Below, in pieces: positions 11,185 through 21,789 of a stretch of DNA of 64,000 bases. Source of the stretch: Linnemannia elongata (taxonomy: Eukaryota > Mortierellomycota > Mortierellomycetes > Mortierellales > Mortierellaceae); NCBI GenBank assembly GCA_036320915.1, contig JAXBDG010000019.1, positions 124,001 to 188,000 on the forward strand, in the 5' to 3' direction. How positions within the stretch are numbered: the first letter of the stretch is position 1; the number at the start of each line of letters is the position of its first letter. The notes under the pieces are model-generated. The model was not told the DNA's origin and ran no database searches. It saw only the letters and a list, made by a program, of their open reading frames with translations. Both the position numbers and the translations under genes were made by a program.

Positions 11185-12505
11185 ATTATGTGGTTGTGTC
11201 CTAAAGTCGTGCGAGCGTGTGAAGTGGTAGTTGTGTCGGGTAGAGAAAGGTGCGTGAATGAGTGATGAGTGAGTGTGAAAAAAAAAGAATAAAAGGAAGG
11301 AAATAAAAGGAAGGAAAAGTTGTGCGAAAAATGAAAAGGAGAACACCAAAAAGGGACGGAGAGGTAAGGTAAAGAGAGAGGGTAAGGGAAGGAAAGGAAG
11401 GACAGGGAGGGGCGAGTCAAGGGGGGGAGGACAGACAGAAGGGAGGAGGGAGGAACAGGAGAGGGGCAGGGGGCACAGACACTTTGAGAGATGGGAAGGA
11501 GGGAAGGCGTGTCTTGGTGGTTGCTGATAGGTAAGATTCAGAATGACGACAAGAAAATGCTGGCGGAAGAGACTGACGACGGGGCCTTTCTTTCCTTTTC
11601 GTTATTTCTTCTGCAATAGTGTTAAACAGCATCTACCCGAACTGCAAGAGGATTTCTACGACAATCAAGGGGGAAGGGGGAGGGGAGGGTTTTCATTCGT
11701 ATTTTTGGTTCAAGTATGATGTGTGAACACTCAGAGTGACACAAACAAGGTGATCAGTGATGGTTCCTGGGATCCCTAATGTCTAATGTCTGGGATCATG
11801 TCTGCTTGCCACGTTGGTTGCAAATACCTTTTGTTTTTTCTCTATGATCCTTGTATCTTGCTTTGTATATTCATACAACAAAGCGCGCCTAAGAAGATAG
11901 CGTTCAGCTGGGTCTGTGAGAGCAGTAAATCAGACACGCTAATTCTGAACAAAAGAGAGCTACCGTACCATACGTTGCAGTGAAAGAATAAGGTCCCATA
12001 GTCACTCTGTACACCCTTGCTTGTTCACTTACCCACACGACTGAGAGACATGAGTGGTCCAGCGGGACACTTTGTTTTTTTTCAGTTCAATTACCCTTGC
12101 ACGCTTAATTTCGCCTTTTTTATATTGGTGTCCACGCTCACTTCCTTCTCTCTTCTCCTTCCACCCCCCGCTCCTGTTCTCTTCCGTCCTCCCCTCACTT
12201 CTTACTTCTTACTTCGTTCTTTCTCCTTTTCCTTCATTCACTCTGCCATCATCCATCTTCCGTCAACAACCAAGTCATCTCGGACACTCGATAACGCAAC
12301 CAACAACACCTCCTGGACTCAACTCACAACTCCGCTCCTGCTCCACTTTGAACCGGAATAAGGGCCTTGGAAAGGAAATACTCAAGCCCACCCTCGGTCC
12401 ACGCACGAATACTCTAACGCGCGTCCAAGAACGGCATAAACAGGAAACTCGCACAACAAAACCTACAAGTACAACAACAACAACAACAACAACAACAACA
12501 GCAAC
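11185..12505. promoter_or_regulatory. Divergent promoter region between the WD-repeat gene and EXO70
   Basis: Both flanking genes read outward. On each coding strand the leader is pyrimidine-rich: C/T on the minus strand for about 11270-11470, and C/T on the plus strand for about 12130-12250. A CAA triplet tract at 12471-12500 touches the EXO70 start codon. I see no gene between. Confidence 0.5.
12471..12500 (+). repeat. (CAA)n tract immediately 5' of the EXO70 start codon
   Basis: This is an uninterrupted run of ten ACA/CAA triplets followed by GCAAC and then the ATG at 12506. It would be transcribed as the last 35 nt of the 5' UTR. It is complementary to the TTG tract in intron 1. Confidence 0.9.
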
Positions 12506-12598
12506 ATGGCTATCGCGGCAGAGGGGTGAGTTCAAGCCGACAAGACAACCGGGCAACACAACTTGTCGATGGTCACGGTGGTCTCATAGATGGTCTCA

Positions 12599-12644
<46 letters not shown>

Positions 12645-15628
12645 GCTGTTGTCATACTCATTCAACCTCCTACTCCTTGCTCATTGTTTGAACAACGATA
12701 GCACCCGGGACAACAAGACGTTCCTCGATGAAGAAGTCGCAGAGCTCGACGGACTGGTGACAAACCTGGACAAGACCAACACCGTCTCCACAAAAATGGC
12801 AAGCAAATGGGAGATCTCGTTTTTATGCATGAGCTGAAAGAGATGAAGCATTCAGGACACAACACGACCTTTTTTATTAACGTACTTTCCCCCCGTTTTC
12901 CTTGCGACAAACAGGTGAATATCCTCAACTCATTCGACAATCGGCTGGCAAGTCTGGAGACCTCAGTCCTGCCCATCCACAAGTCAACTCAGAGCCTTAC
13001 ACGGCTTGCAGGAAGTAAGTGTCAAAATGATAGCTTTAGGAATGAACGGAAACGTACTTGGCAAAGATACCTTTTAAATGCGTGCGATATTCAAGCATTC
13101 ATAATTCCTTTTTTTCCCCCGTCGTTGTAGACATGAACCAGACGGTGGCGGCATTAGAGGCGATTCTTTCTTACTTTGACCTGGCTTCGAGGGAGGAAGC
13201 CATTGTAACCCGACCCTTGTCTGATCAGGACTTGCAGTCGTACCTCCAGTCAATTGGGCGGATACGGGAGGCGCTTCGAGCTATGAGCTCTGTCAAGCTC
13301 AAGGCTGGCGATCGAGTGGTGCAGCAACTGGTTAGTTAGTTATGAAACATTGGATCGATTCCATACGTTTTGAGTTTATGCACCTCATTGTGGACATTTT
13401 TGCCTCTGAAGAATTGCACTGGTCCAGACTGCTGTCACGATCCTCTTGGCTGGATGCTCGCATAAAGAAACAATTGACGGAGTGTATGCTGGACATAAAG
13501 GTCAAGATTGAACAGCGACTGACATTACTTTTTTTTCTTTTTTTTCCATCGCTCACTGCATTGCTCAAATCACCAACCAGAAACGGAGCCTTAAAATCGC
13601 AGCAGGACAACTGGATGATCTCTTCAAGAAGTTGCTGTCGCAGAATAGCCAGTCCCTGGACCTCAAAATTGTTACATCGTCAGACCGCAAGGATATCCCG
13701 CCCTTCCCCCAAGGCGCTGTTCAGACCTTGGTAACCATCGCCAAGAGCCTGGCTGATATCGACCTGGATCCTAATGCGACACCAACAGGATATTTGAAGT
13801 CTTATTGCGAAATCAGAGCCAACTGTATGATCAAGTCTCTGGTACCACTCAACCAGTCCTCTATGGTTGAGCTCAGAGGCGTCTACGACAAGGGCTCCTC
13901 TCCTTTCATCCCCTATACCTCCTCCCTCCTCAAGCTTTGCAGGGTAATTTGATTGATATGGAGACTTGGTATCGATCTATGAATGCATCTGGAAATCGGA
14001 GGAGCTCTTTGACTCACCCAAGATCTCGTATTTATCTGCAACATATCTAGAACGAAGCTGATTTGGCCGACACACTATTGGACCCCAAGCTGTTAAGTTT
14101 GGCTTTCATGGGATCGATTATGCCTCCAATTGAGCAATGGGTCGAGACAGGACGGACAATCACGCGCAGAATCCGGAAGACTTATACATCCGAGGTTGGC
14201 ATTCTGTTTGACGTGATCGAGACCCTGGAGTCCAGCATGAGTACCTTCGAGAGTGTCTTTGGAGTACGTACACTTGGATGGAATTGAAGTACACCTTGGC
14301 TATCACTTTATACATGCCGTGCTTCAACCAATGCCTGACCTTTTATTCATGACCATCTCCAATAGTTGGCGAGAAGACAGAAAGAAAACGATGCAGTAGA
14401 ACTGCTCAAGGTGTTCAAGGCGGCAGCCATGAAGACATTTATCGACTTTCTCGGGGAAATAAGGGTACATTAAGCGGTTCCACAGCATAGGACTAACTGA
14501 CTTCAGCTAACTGCACCTCAATGGAGGAACAACGGTGGGACTGACGCTAATTTTCTTATTATATCATGTTCTTAGAACCATAATAACCCCAAGTACCAAG
14601 CCATGCCTTTGGACGGAACAGTTCATCAACTCACTTCAGATGTAAGGATACGTGGAGCGCAGTGGAAGGATGCAGGGCACATATGTTACATTTCGTGCAG
14701 TAGAGAAACTAACCATGAATCACATATACTTTGACATAGACCCTCAACTACATGAAGCGCTTGATGACATATCAACAAATGGTCGAGTCGATTCTTAATC
14801 AGATGGGCGATGGCAACTGGAACAACCCTGAAAGCGGAGCATCGCAGAACCGCCGCTCTCAGGCTGCTGGACGATCTGGACGGAGCGCTGTCCTGCAGCA
14901 CTACTTTGGTAGGCTATCGTTTTGTTCAATGAGACGATATGCTGGCATTATACGGCGACGACTTTTGTTCATCCCCAAAGCTAACCCACGAGGTTGTTCT
15001 TTTGTTTGACCCACCATAATAGCGGACGTGTTGGAGGCATTGGTGCAGAACATTGACTCGAAATCGAGGTTCTACAAGAAGGGTCAGTCCTTGATCCAGC
15101 TGTTCCTGCTCAACAACTATTTCTACATCTCTAAATCAGTTCGTACGACGCCAGGACTCTTGGAAGTCATTAATGGACCGGACTCAGGCAACGCACCACC
15201 CAACAGCCTTACCTCTGCAGTGTACGAGCGACCCCTGAAACAGAATGTCGATCTGTACCAGGACAACTGGAAGGGATGTGTAGAGCACCTAATGGATGTG
15301 ACCTATGTCCAAGACGGAGGTCTCCAACAGGTTTTGAACTCGAGTCAGCGTCAGATGGTCAAGGACAAGTTCAAGAATTTCAACCATGACTTTGATGAAC
15401 TCTGGAAGGTACAGAAGCAGTACTCGATCCCGGATATGGATCTACGAACCATGGTTCTGAAGGATGTCAACCAGATCATGATCCCGATGTACGACAAGTT
15501 TTTGACAAAGTATGCCTCTTCCTCGGGTGGACATGGCACAATGGAGTTTACCAAGAATGCACAAAAGTACATTCGGTACGATGTGTCGATGATCAAAGAT
15601 ATGGTCAACCAGTTCTTTACAGCGTCGT

Positions 15629-15630
<2 letters not shown>
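12506..15630 (+). CDS. EXO70: Exocyst complex component Exo70
   Basis: Subunit of the octameric exocyst that tethers secretory vesicles to the plasma membrane. Exo70 binds PI(4,5)P2 and Rho GTPases through its C-terminal region. Ten exons give 644 residues: 12506-12525, 12702-12798, 12915-13014, 13131-13330, 13581-13943, 14051-14263, 14366-14464, 14576-14641, 14740-14908 and 15023-15630. Family landmarks are the N-terminal helical rod, KIAAGQLDDLFKKLL, YCEIRANCMIKSL, SLIQLFLLNNYFYISKSVR and the C-terminal QKYIRYDVSMIKDMVNQFFTAS. Length fits fungal Exo70 (about 600-650). Exon 1 is only 20 nt. The donor of exon 2 is GC rather than GT (ATG|GCAAGC), because no usable GT exists before the in-frame TGA. 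A 29-nt T run follows the stop codon. The gene converges on GALE. Confidence 0.92.
12601..12651 (+). repeat. (TTG)n tract inside EXO70 intron 1
   Basis: Fifteen or so TTG triplets with one CTG interruption near the 3' end lie within the 176-bp first intron. The tract is the reverse complement of the CAA run in the 5' UTR, with only the 20-nt first exon and about 75 nt of intron between them. Confidence 0.9.
12799..12914 (+). other. GC-AG intron of EXO70
   Basis: The exon must end at ATG 12796-12798, because reading on hits TGA at about 12836-12838. The next conserved coding block (VNILNSFDNRLASLETS) starts after CAG at 12914 in the matching phase. The only fitting donor is GCAAGC, a non-canonical GC-AG intron. 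Confidence 0.65.
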
Positions 15631-15660
<30 letters not shown>

Positions 15661-16106
15661 GTATGTTGCTGTTTCTTTCCCGTAATAAAAGACACAAAAT
15701 CATAACCCCCCCCCCCCCCCTCCCGAGAACGAAAATACATGCATCAGTGATGTCTCTGACCACTTGCACCAACACCTTTTTCATGCTTGGAAGCAGCAGA
15801 CGCATATCTGACATTGAACTTTTCTGGAATGAATGAGGAACAGAGGAAAGTGAGAGGTGCATAGGAGAAGGAGGAAGGGGGCGCGACCGTTATTTTTTTT
15901 CTTTTTTCTTTCAGGGTATCTTGAACATCTAAAAGACATTTCTGCTTGGAGAAAAAAAAAGAAAAGCGGCGTCAACAGCCAAAGCCAACACAAACACATG
16001 AGAAAGAGAGAGAGGGGAAACTAATGCGAACATGATGTTTGTGTTTATTAAATGACGTAAAGAGAACTAAAAGCAAGCTAAAAGAGTGGAAGAGGAAGAA
16101 GGCGAC
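15631..16106. other. Convergent 3' spacer with T29 and C15 runs
   Basis: Spacer between the EXO70 and GALE stop codons. A 29-nt T run occupies 15632-15660 directly after the EXO70 stop. AATAAA at 15683-15688 is a plausible polyadenylation signal for EXO70, and a 15-nt C run follows at 15706-15720. No gene is visible. Confidence 0.6.
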
Positions 16107-17384
16107 TTAGATGGCGGTGCGCCCTGTTTTTCTGAAAGCAGATTCAGGTGCTGGCGAATTGACCGGTGAGAATGCCGATGAGAGTTGAAAAGGTGGGGTC
16201 GACCGGCCATCCACGCTGGTGTGCTTTCCAGGAATGGTGGGTAATGTGATGACTTGTGGTGTATGTGTGGTGGTAGAGGTGGTCTTTGGAGAAGTCGCGT
16301 AGCCCTCTGGGTTCATTGTTTGCCACCTCCAGAGATCTTGGCACATATCTTCCAGCGACTTTTCTGCCTTCCATCCCAACTCCTTGGCTGCCAGTCCTGG
16401 GTCTGCAATTACAGTTGCCACATCGCCCGGCCGCCGTTCAATGACTCTGAATGGCAGATCTTGGCCTACTGCCTTGCCCATACTGTGAATCATCTCCATG
16501 ACCGAGTATCCTGATCCTGTGCCGAGGTTATATGGGACACAACCCAGGGGTTTATCAGACCCAAGCACCTTCTCGATTTTGGCCAGAGCTGCCACATGGC
16601 CTCGTGCGAGATCCTGGATGTGAATATAGTCCCGAACGCCGGTGCCGTCCTTGGTGTTGTAGTCGTTGCCAAAGACATTGATGATAGGTCTGCGTCCGAT
16701 AGCGACCTGTGCAACATATGGCATGAGGTTGTTGGGAGTGCCGTTAGGGTCTTCACCGATCCTGCCAGACTCGTGTGCGCCGACGGGGTTAAAATATCGG
16801 AGCAAGATGATGTTCCATTGTCCTGGCTCGCTCTCACTCGTGTCCCGCAGGATCTGCTCGATGTACAACTTGGTCCGACCGTAAGGGTTCATAGCTCCTG
16901 TGGGGGCATCCTCCTTGAGCGGAGCATCCGAGGTGGGAAGTCCATAGACAGTCGCTGAGGAAGAAAAGATCAGGTTCCGGCAGTTGTATTTTTGAAGAAG
17001 CTGGACAAGGTTAAGAGTACCGGTGATGTTAGTCTGGTAGTAGCCGAGGGGAATCTGGGACGACTCCCCTACAGCCTTGAGGCCAGCGAAATGAATACAG
17101 GCCGAGAAGGTATAGAGCTTGAAGACAGCCTCGAGGGCGACACCGTCGAGGAGATCTACTTTGTGAAAGACGAGAGAGCCAGTCGGGTTGTTGGCGAGGA
17201 CCTGGGCTCTGTGAAGGGATTCCTCAGAGGAGTTGCAGAGGTTGTCGACGATGACGAGGTGTTTGCCGAGGTTGAGGAGCTGAACGACGGTGTGTGAGCC
17301 GATGAAGCCGGCGCCTCCTGTCACCAGGATGGTTTCCTGCTGGTTGAAAACGCTGTTTTGGTGGGTGCGGTGGGGGACAGTCAT
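16107..17384 (-). CDS. GALE: UDP-glucose (UDP-galactose) 4-epimerase
   Basis: Interconverts UDP-glucose and UDP-galactose in the Leloir pathway and supplies galactosyl donors. It is a cytosolic short-chain dehydrogenase fold with bound NAD. Single exon, 425 residues. The Rossmann motif is TGGAGFIGSHT near residues 22-32. The catalytic Ser lies in SSSATVYG and the Tyr/Lys pair in NPYGRTK. LLRYFNPVGAHESG, the DGTGVRDYIH loop and YNLGTGSGYSV are hallmarks of the epimerase subfamily. The catalytic part ends near residue 362 (DLWRWQTMNP), the usual length. About 60 extra residues follow, Thr/Ser/Pro-rich and without a domain. Yeast Gal10 carries a mutarotase domain at this place; here there is none, so this is a monofunctional epimerase. 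Its leader is pyrimidine-rich on the coding strand. Confidence 0.95.
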   Translation of the reverse strand: MTVPHRTHQNSVFNQQETILVTGGAGFIGSHTVVQLLNLGKHLVIVDNLCNSSEESLHRAQVLANNPTGSLVFHKVDLLDGVALEAVFKLYTFSACIHFAGLKAVGESSQIPLGYYQTNITGTLNLVQLLQKYNCRNLIFSSSATVYGLPTSDAPLKEDAPTGAMNPYGRTKLYIEQILRDTSESEPGQWNIILLRYFNPVGAHESGRIGEDPNGTPNNLMPYVAQVAIGRRPIINVFGNDYNTKDGTGVRDYIHIQDLARGHVAALAKIEKVLGSDKPLGCVPYNLGTGSGYSVMEMIHSMGKAVGQDLPFRVIERRPGDVATVIADPGLAAKELGWKAEKSLEDMCQDLWRWQTMNPEGYATSPKTTSTTTHTPQVITLPTIPGKHTSVDGRSTPPFQLSSAFSPVNSPAPESAFRKTGRTAI

Positions 17385-20277
17385 CGGTATCTGTTCTTCG
17401 TTGTGAGGACTGAAGGTTCCTGTAGTAGGTGGAAAAACGGCGGGGGGTGAGGGTAAAAATTGGCGGGAACGGAAGTAGAAGGGTCAGTTGAATGAAAGAA
17501 GTGATAGCGGTGTATGGGATGGCCGTAGCGGTGGCGGTAGTGTGAGTAAAATGAATGAGGGAAGAGAGTGAATGAATTTGTTGAATGAGATGAGGTGAAT
17601 GAGTGAGTAATGAACGAGAAGAAAAAAGAAGAAAGAAGAAGAGAAGGAAGGAAGTAAAGGAAGAAGAGTGTTCGATTGGATTGGGTGTTAATGCAGGGCT
17701 CAGTGGAGAATAAATATCGAAGAAAAAAAAGAGTCCGCTCCTTCGTTTTGCTGTTCAATAAAAACACACACAGACACTCAGTCCTCTCTCTTTTTTCTCC
17801 TTCCGGCCAACTCCCCACGTTGTTCATATTAATATTACCCGGGAGAGAAAAGGCTATTTCAAAGGGTTGTTATGGCCCTGGTTGCTTCTTTCTTCAAAAG
17901 TATTCCTAGGGAATGCCGATGTCTGTGTGTTCTTCTTCATTGCTTTTGTGCTCGGGGTATTTATATATATGCGAATGACGATGATGGTAACAACAACAAG
18001 CGACGACAACGATGATGATGATGATGATGTTGGCGGATAATAAGAAATGCTGTCCTACTCTTTTTGTGCAACCATCAACCTCATCCTCCCCCAATAATGC
18101 GTCCAAACAAACAAACAATCAACATATCATACTTTGTTTTGTTTGTGTCCTCAGTTCCCCTAATTCCGCTCACTTCTCTGTCTTTATGCTGCATTATTAC
18201 TCATTCTCCTTCTCATTCCTGTTCAAGCACAAAAACAAACAAAAAAAACAGCTCACCTACACTTGCGTTCGTCTTCAACGCCTTTTTTTTTCTTCTTTCT
18301 CTGCTCTCTTCAACCACCCCCAAATACGCCTGAAAAAAAAATCTTTTGAGATTCAAGGCCGACTGCTGAGTGGGCCTGAATGACCCATAACCTGGAACAC
18401 GCCCAACGAGGAACAAAATAGGAGATGCGAAGCTGGTCTCTGAACTGAAAGAAATGTGAAGGACGAGAAAGGAGGAAGAACAATTGCTAACCTGGCTTAG
18501 GGCTGTAGAGGGGAGTGGTCATAGGCATCGCTGTTACGTTTAGTTGCTGTAGTTCGTTGTTACAGGTGAGTTTGAGGGCGAGGGAAGAAGCTTCAATTGG
18601 CTATTTGAGGCGAGGGTAGGGGCGAGGGAGGAATTGGCGTAGGAGTGGTGGTAGTTTTAAGTAACAACATAACACATAAAACATGAAAACATGAAAGAGA
18701 AAGAGAAGAAAGAAAAGAGGAGAAGGTAGGAAGGGAGGGGGACTAAAAAGAGGAAAAAGGGCGCTTGTGTTCGTGTATATGTGCGTCGTGTTTTTGTTTG
18801 CGCTGTCATCCGGGACACCTCACGTAGAAACAGTGACGCCGCAATCTCTCTCTGTCTTCTCCATAGCCGTTTGTTGATGTCTCTTGTTGTCGTTCTCGAT
18901 CATAAAACCTTGCTCCCCAGTTCGTGTCATTTGCAAACAGAGGAACAAGGAGAAGTAAGGCGGCATTTTTTTTAGTTGATGCCGTCGGTCTGTCTGGAGG
19001 TCTGTTTGGTTCTACTTCCTGTCCTAGTGTTGTTTCTTAAATCAAAAGGGGTATAGAGGGAGTAAGAGGAACGAGATCATTGCCCAACATGCTCTCCCGC
19101 AACCCACCACGACGAGTTGTTGGCATCGGAAAACATGACTCGTAGGCGAGCAACTAAACCTTTTTGCATAAACACAAGTGACCACCATCTTTCATCTGCT
19201 AACAAAAACAAACAAAGGGTCTAGGAGATATGGTATCGTCTGCCAATGAACGAAGGACTTTCAATTTGTCCGCTAGCTGTACAATCTACCCCTCATGACG
19301 CCAAACAGAAGAAACACAGAGTGAACTGCCAAACAGGTCTTCTCCGAGTTCAGTTGTGAAGAGGCTGGCCCAAATGTGGTGGATAGAGGTATCTGGTCCC
19401 ACCCGAGACGAGCACCTGAACAATAAGAAACATTACTCCCCGACCCACCGTCGTAGGTGTAATGATGCATTAGTAGGACTCGAATCCTATTTTCGCCTAC
19501 CTTCCCCAGTTTTTTTTGTTCTGCTTCCGTGGACTTCAAAAAAGGGTACCATTTTTTTTGTTTGTTCTTGAACCTTGAAGGTACAAAGAGAGAAAGATCA
19601 GTTAAAGGCGTTAGAGCATTTTTTTTTGTAAGGTTGAACAAAGAAGCGCGATTATCGAGATAAGTGTGTTTACCTTTTCACTCAAGGTTATCACTTCATA
19701 TCATAGACTGCATTGTGTAGATCACAAGGGGGAAAGCGAGGGCGGGAAGGGTGGGGGAGGAAGAGAGTGGGAGAGTACGGGCAGCTGAGAGAGTTGGGCG
19801 TGGGAGAAATGGAGATGGACAAGATGCGTACATGACGGAAATGGTAGGGATCTTTTTTTCTTCTTCTTGTTGTTCAGGTGGTCAGTGCATGCTGTTGTCA
19901 TCGATGTTGTTTTTGAGGGCTGGGTGTTGTTATTTAAAGCGGATCGAGAAGAGAAAAGTAACAGGAGCAAATGGGCTACAGCAGCCTAAGGTGACAAGTA
20001 ATGAGGAGGTGCCTATCCTTACGCCGTACACCCCCGAGTATAATCGCGTCTCGAGGCCATATCCTCCGTAGGTGGGATCATCTTCAAACACAGACCCCTT
20101 CCCTCCAAAAAGCTGCCCAGACGGATGTTGACATGCACACCAATTTTCTACGGTTGGCAAAAGTTACACATCACGTGCAAGCTGCCTTTAATGCATTTCT
20201 CGGAGAGTAGAAAAAAAAAAGTCGCGCTCGTTCCCGATCAGCTCTTCTCCATTTATTCATTTCCAACTTTTTCGACC
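17385..20277. promoter_or_regulatory. 2.9-kb divergent intergenic region (GALE / TMEM223-like)
   Basis: I find no gene I can support. Coding-strand C/T leaders appear for GALE at about 17400-17690, and again on the minus strand at about 18560-18760 and 19740-19810, which could mark alternative upstream leaders. A 76-codon minus-strand open frame at 19930-20160 has reasonable codon use but no recognisable product. Confidence 0.45.
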
Positions 20278-21522
20278 ATGCAGCGGATCCAACGCCTCAT
20301 TCCAACAATCCACTGCTTTAGGAGGACACCTACATCACTATGGTGCCACGTCAACTCAACGCCACCAACAACCTCAACATACACGACAACGCTCCGTTTC
20401 TACGCCTCGGGAGTAGCAAAGGGTAGCAACAATAATAAAAAATCGTCGCCCTTCAAGTACTCACACCCGGATTCCAAGAGCAAGAATGCCGTCCTCTCGC
20501 CCTCATCCCTCGCTACAGGCGCTGCATCTGCTGCGCCCGCTACACCTGCTGCGACTGTTGCTGCAAGGGAATCGTCGTCCAAGATCAGGAGGACTGCTGG
20601 AACTACTACCAATTTCTCGCGTACTTTGGCCGAGATGTGCGCCAAACAGTACGTTTCTATCACATCCACCTCGTTTTACGTCTTTATTTTGTTGTTTGTT
20701 GGAGCATGGACAGAGGAACAGGATTCAATGCAAAGACCATCGTGGACACAAATTGGATATACCCGGGTTCAAGAACCGCACAGAGTTTCTCACACGAACC
20801 ACTTTTACTATCTCTGACAAAATAGAGACGTCATCTTCTATGAGCCACCGGAGACACTCCGCAAGACCTTCTGGCTAGCCTACGCGACTGCAGGACTCCA
20901 ATTAATCTTTTGGGGAAACATCGCCCAGTACGCCTTTACACACTACACCGACAACCCCATGTTCTCTGCCACCCAGCCTCCACCTCCACCATTACCCCTC
21001 CCTGGAACTGAGGGGATTGAATCGACGGATGTACCGTTGGCACCGTTGAGAACCAGGATTATTATCTCGGCGGGTTTGGTTGGTACAGGCCTGGTTATTG
21101 CCTTTGGAATCTGTGCCATTCCATGGAGGTAACCTATCAAATCTTGTCATTTTTTTTCATGTTCAGATATGGCCCTTTATGTTTAGTGAAAATTGTAGTT
21201 TTGCTAACTACGATGGTGACATACTTGACAATTTAGATACGTGACAAGGTTAACAATGTTGAGGGGAGGCACACAGATCAGGATCGAGACCGGTCGGAAA
21301 TTTCCTCAGGGCTACCACAGGACTTACCCGATCCAGGACATGCAGTGCCGTCAGCAGCTCGTGACACATGTCGGACCCCAGGGTACCTCGCCAGCCAAGG
21401 AGGGTAGCAGTGCGCATATTATGCTTGGATCCAAGAAGGAAAGGATGGCGTTCTTTGTCGATCGTCGTGGGACCTTTAAGGATGCTGGGCTTTGGGACAA
21501 GGTCTTTTACCGCCCTTATTAG
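20278..21522 (+). CDS. Mitochondrial inner-membrane protein, TMEM223-like
   Basis: Three exons (20278-20648, 20826-21128, 21237-21522) give 319 residues. The first about 50 residues are rich in Arg, Ser and Thr and poor in acids, the look of a mitochondrial presequence. A low-complexity Ala/Thr/Pro stretch follows. The conserved part starts at QDVIFYEPPETLRKTFWLAYATAGLQLIFW. This agrees with the pattern of the TMEM223/TMEM70-like family: a short motif, then transmembrane helix 1. A proline-rich loop precedes a second helix (RIIISAGLVGTGLVIAFGICAIPWRYVTRL). The C-terminal domain ends KERMAFFVDRRGTFKDAGLWDKVFYRPY. Human TMEM223 helps couple mitoribosomes to cytochrome oxidase assembly; that role here is by homology only. 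Assignment rests on topology and motif order, so it is moderate. Confidence 0.68.
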
Positions 21523-21789
21523 TGGGAGGATTAGAAGTAGTAGAAGAGATTTGGGCAATTAACGGATTAAATTTTCTTCGTTGACGAGAAGTGAGAAGAG
21601 CCGAGAAATGATGACTGAAATGTGCTTATTTTTTATTCTTCGCGAAGAGTAAGGGGGTTTATTACATTACTGAAAAAGTAGGTGAGGAGATGTTGTTATA
21701 CATAAAGATTAAGATGAAAAATGGTGTGAAAGAATGACGAGGTAAAGAGAGGGAGATAGGACATGAAAAAAAAGAAGAAAACGGTTGGC

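Noticed and set aside
19475..19505. tRNA-like T-arm (AGGACTCGAATCCT) on either strand
   Set aside because: The stem pairs only with a 6-nt loop, and the required 7-nt T-loop register breaks the stem. No acceptor, D or anticodon arms could be placed around it.
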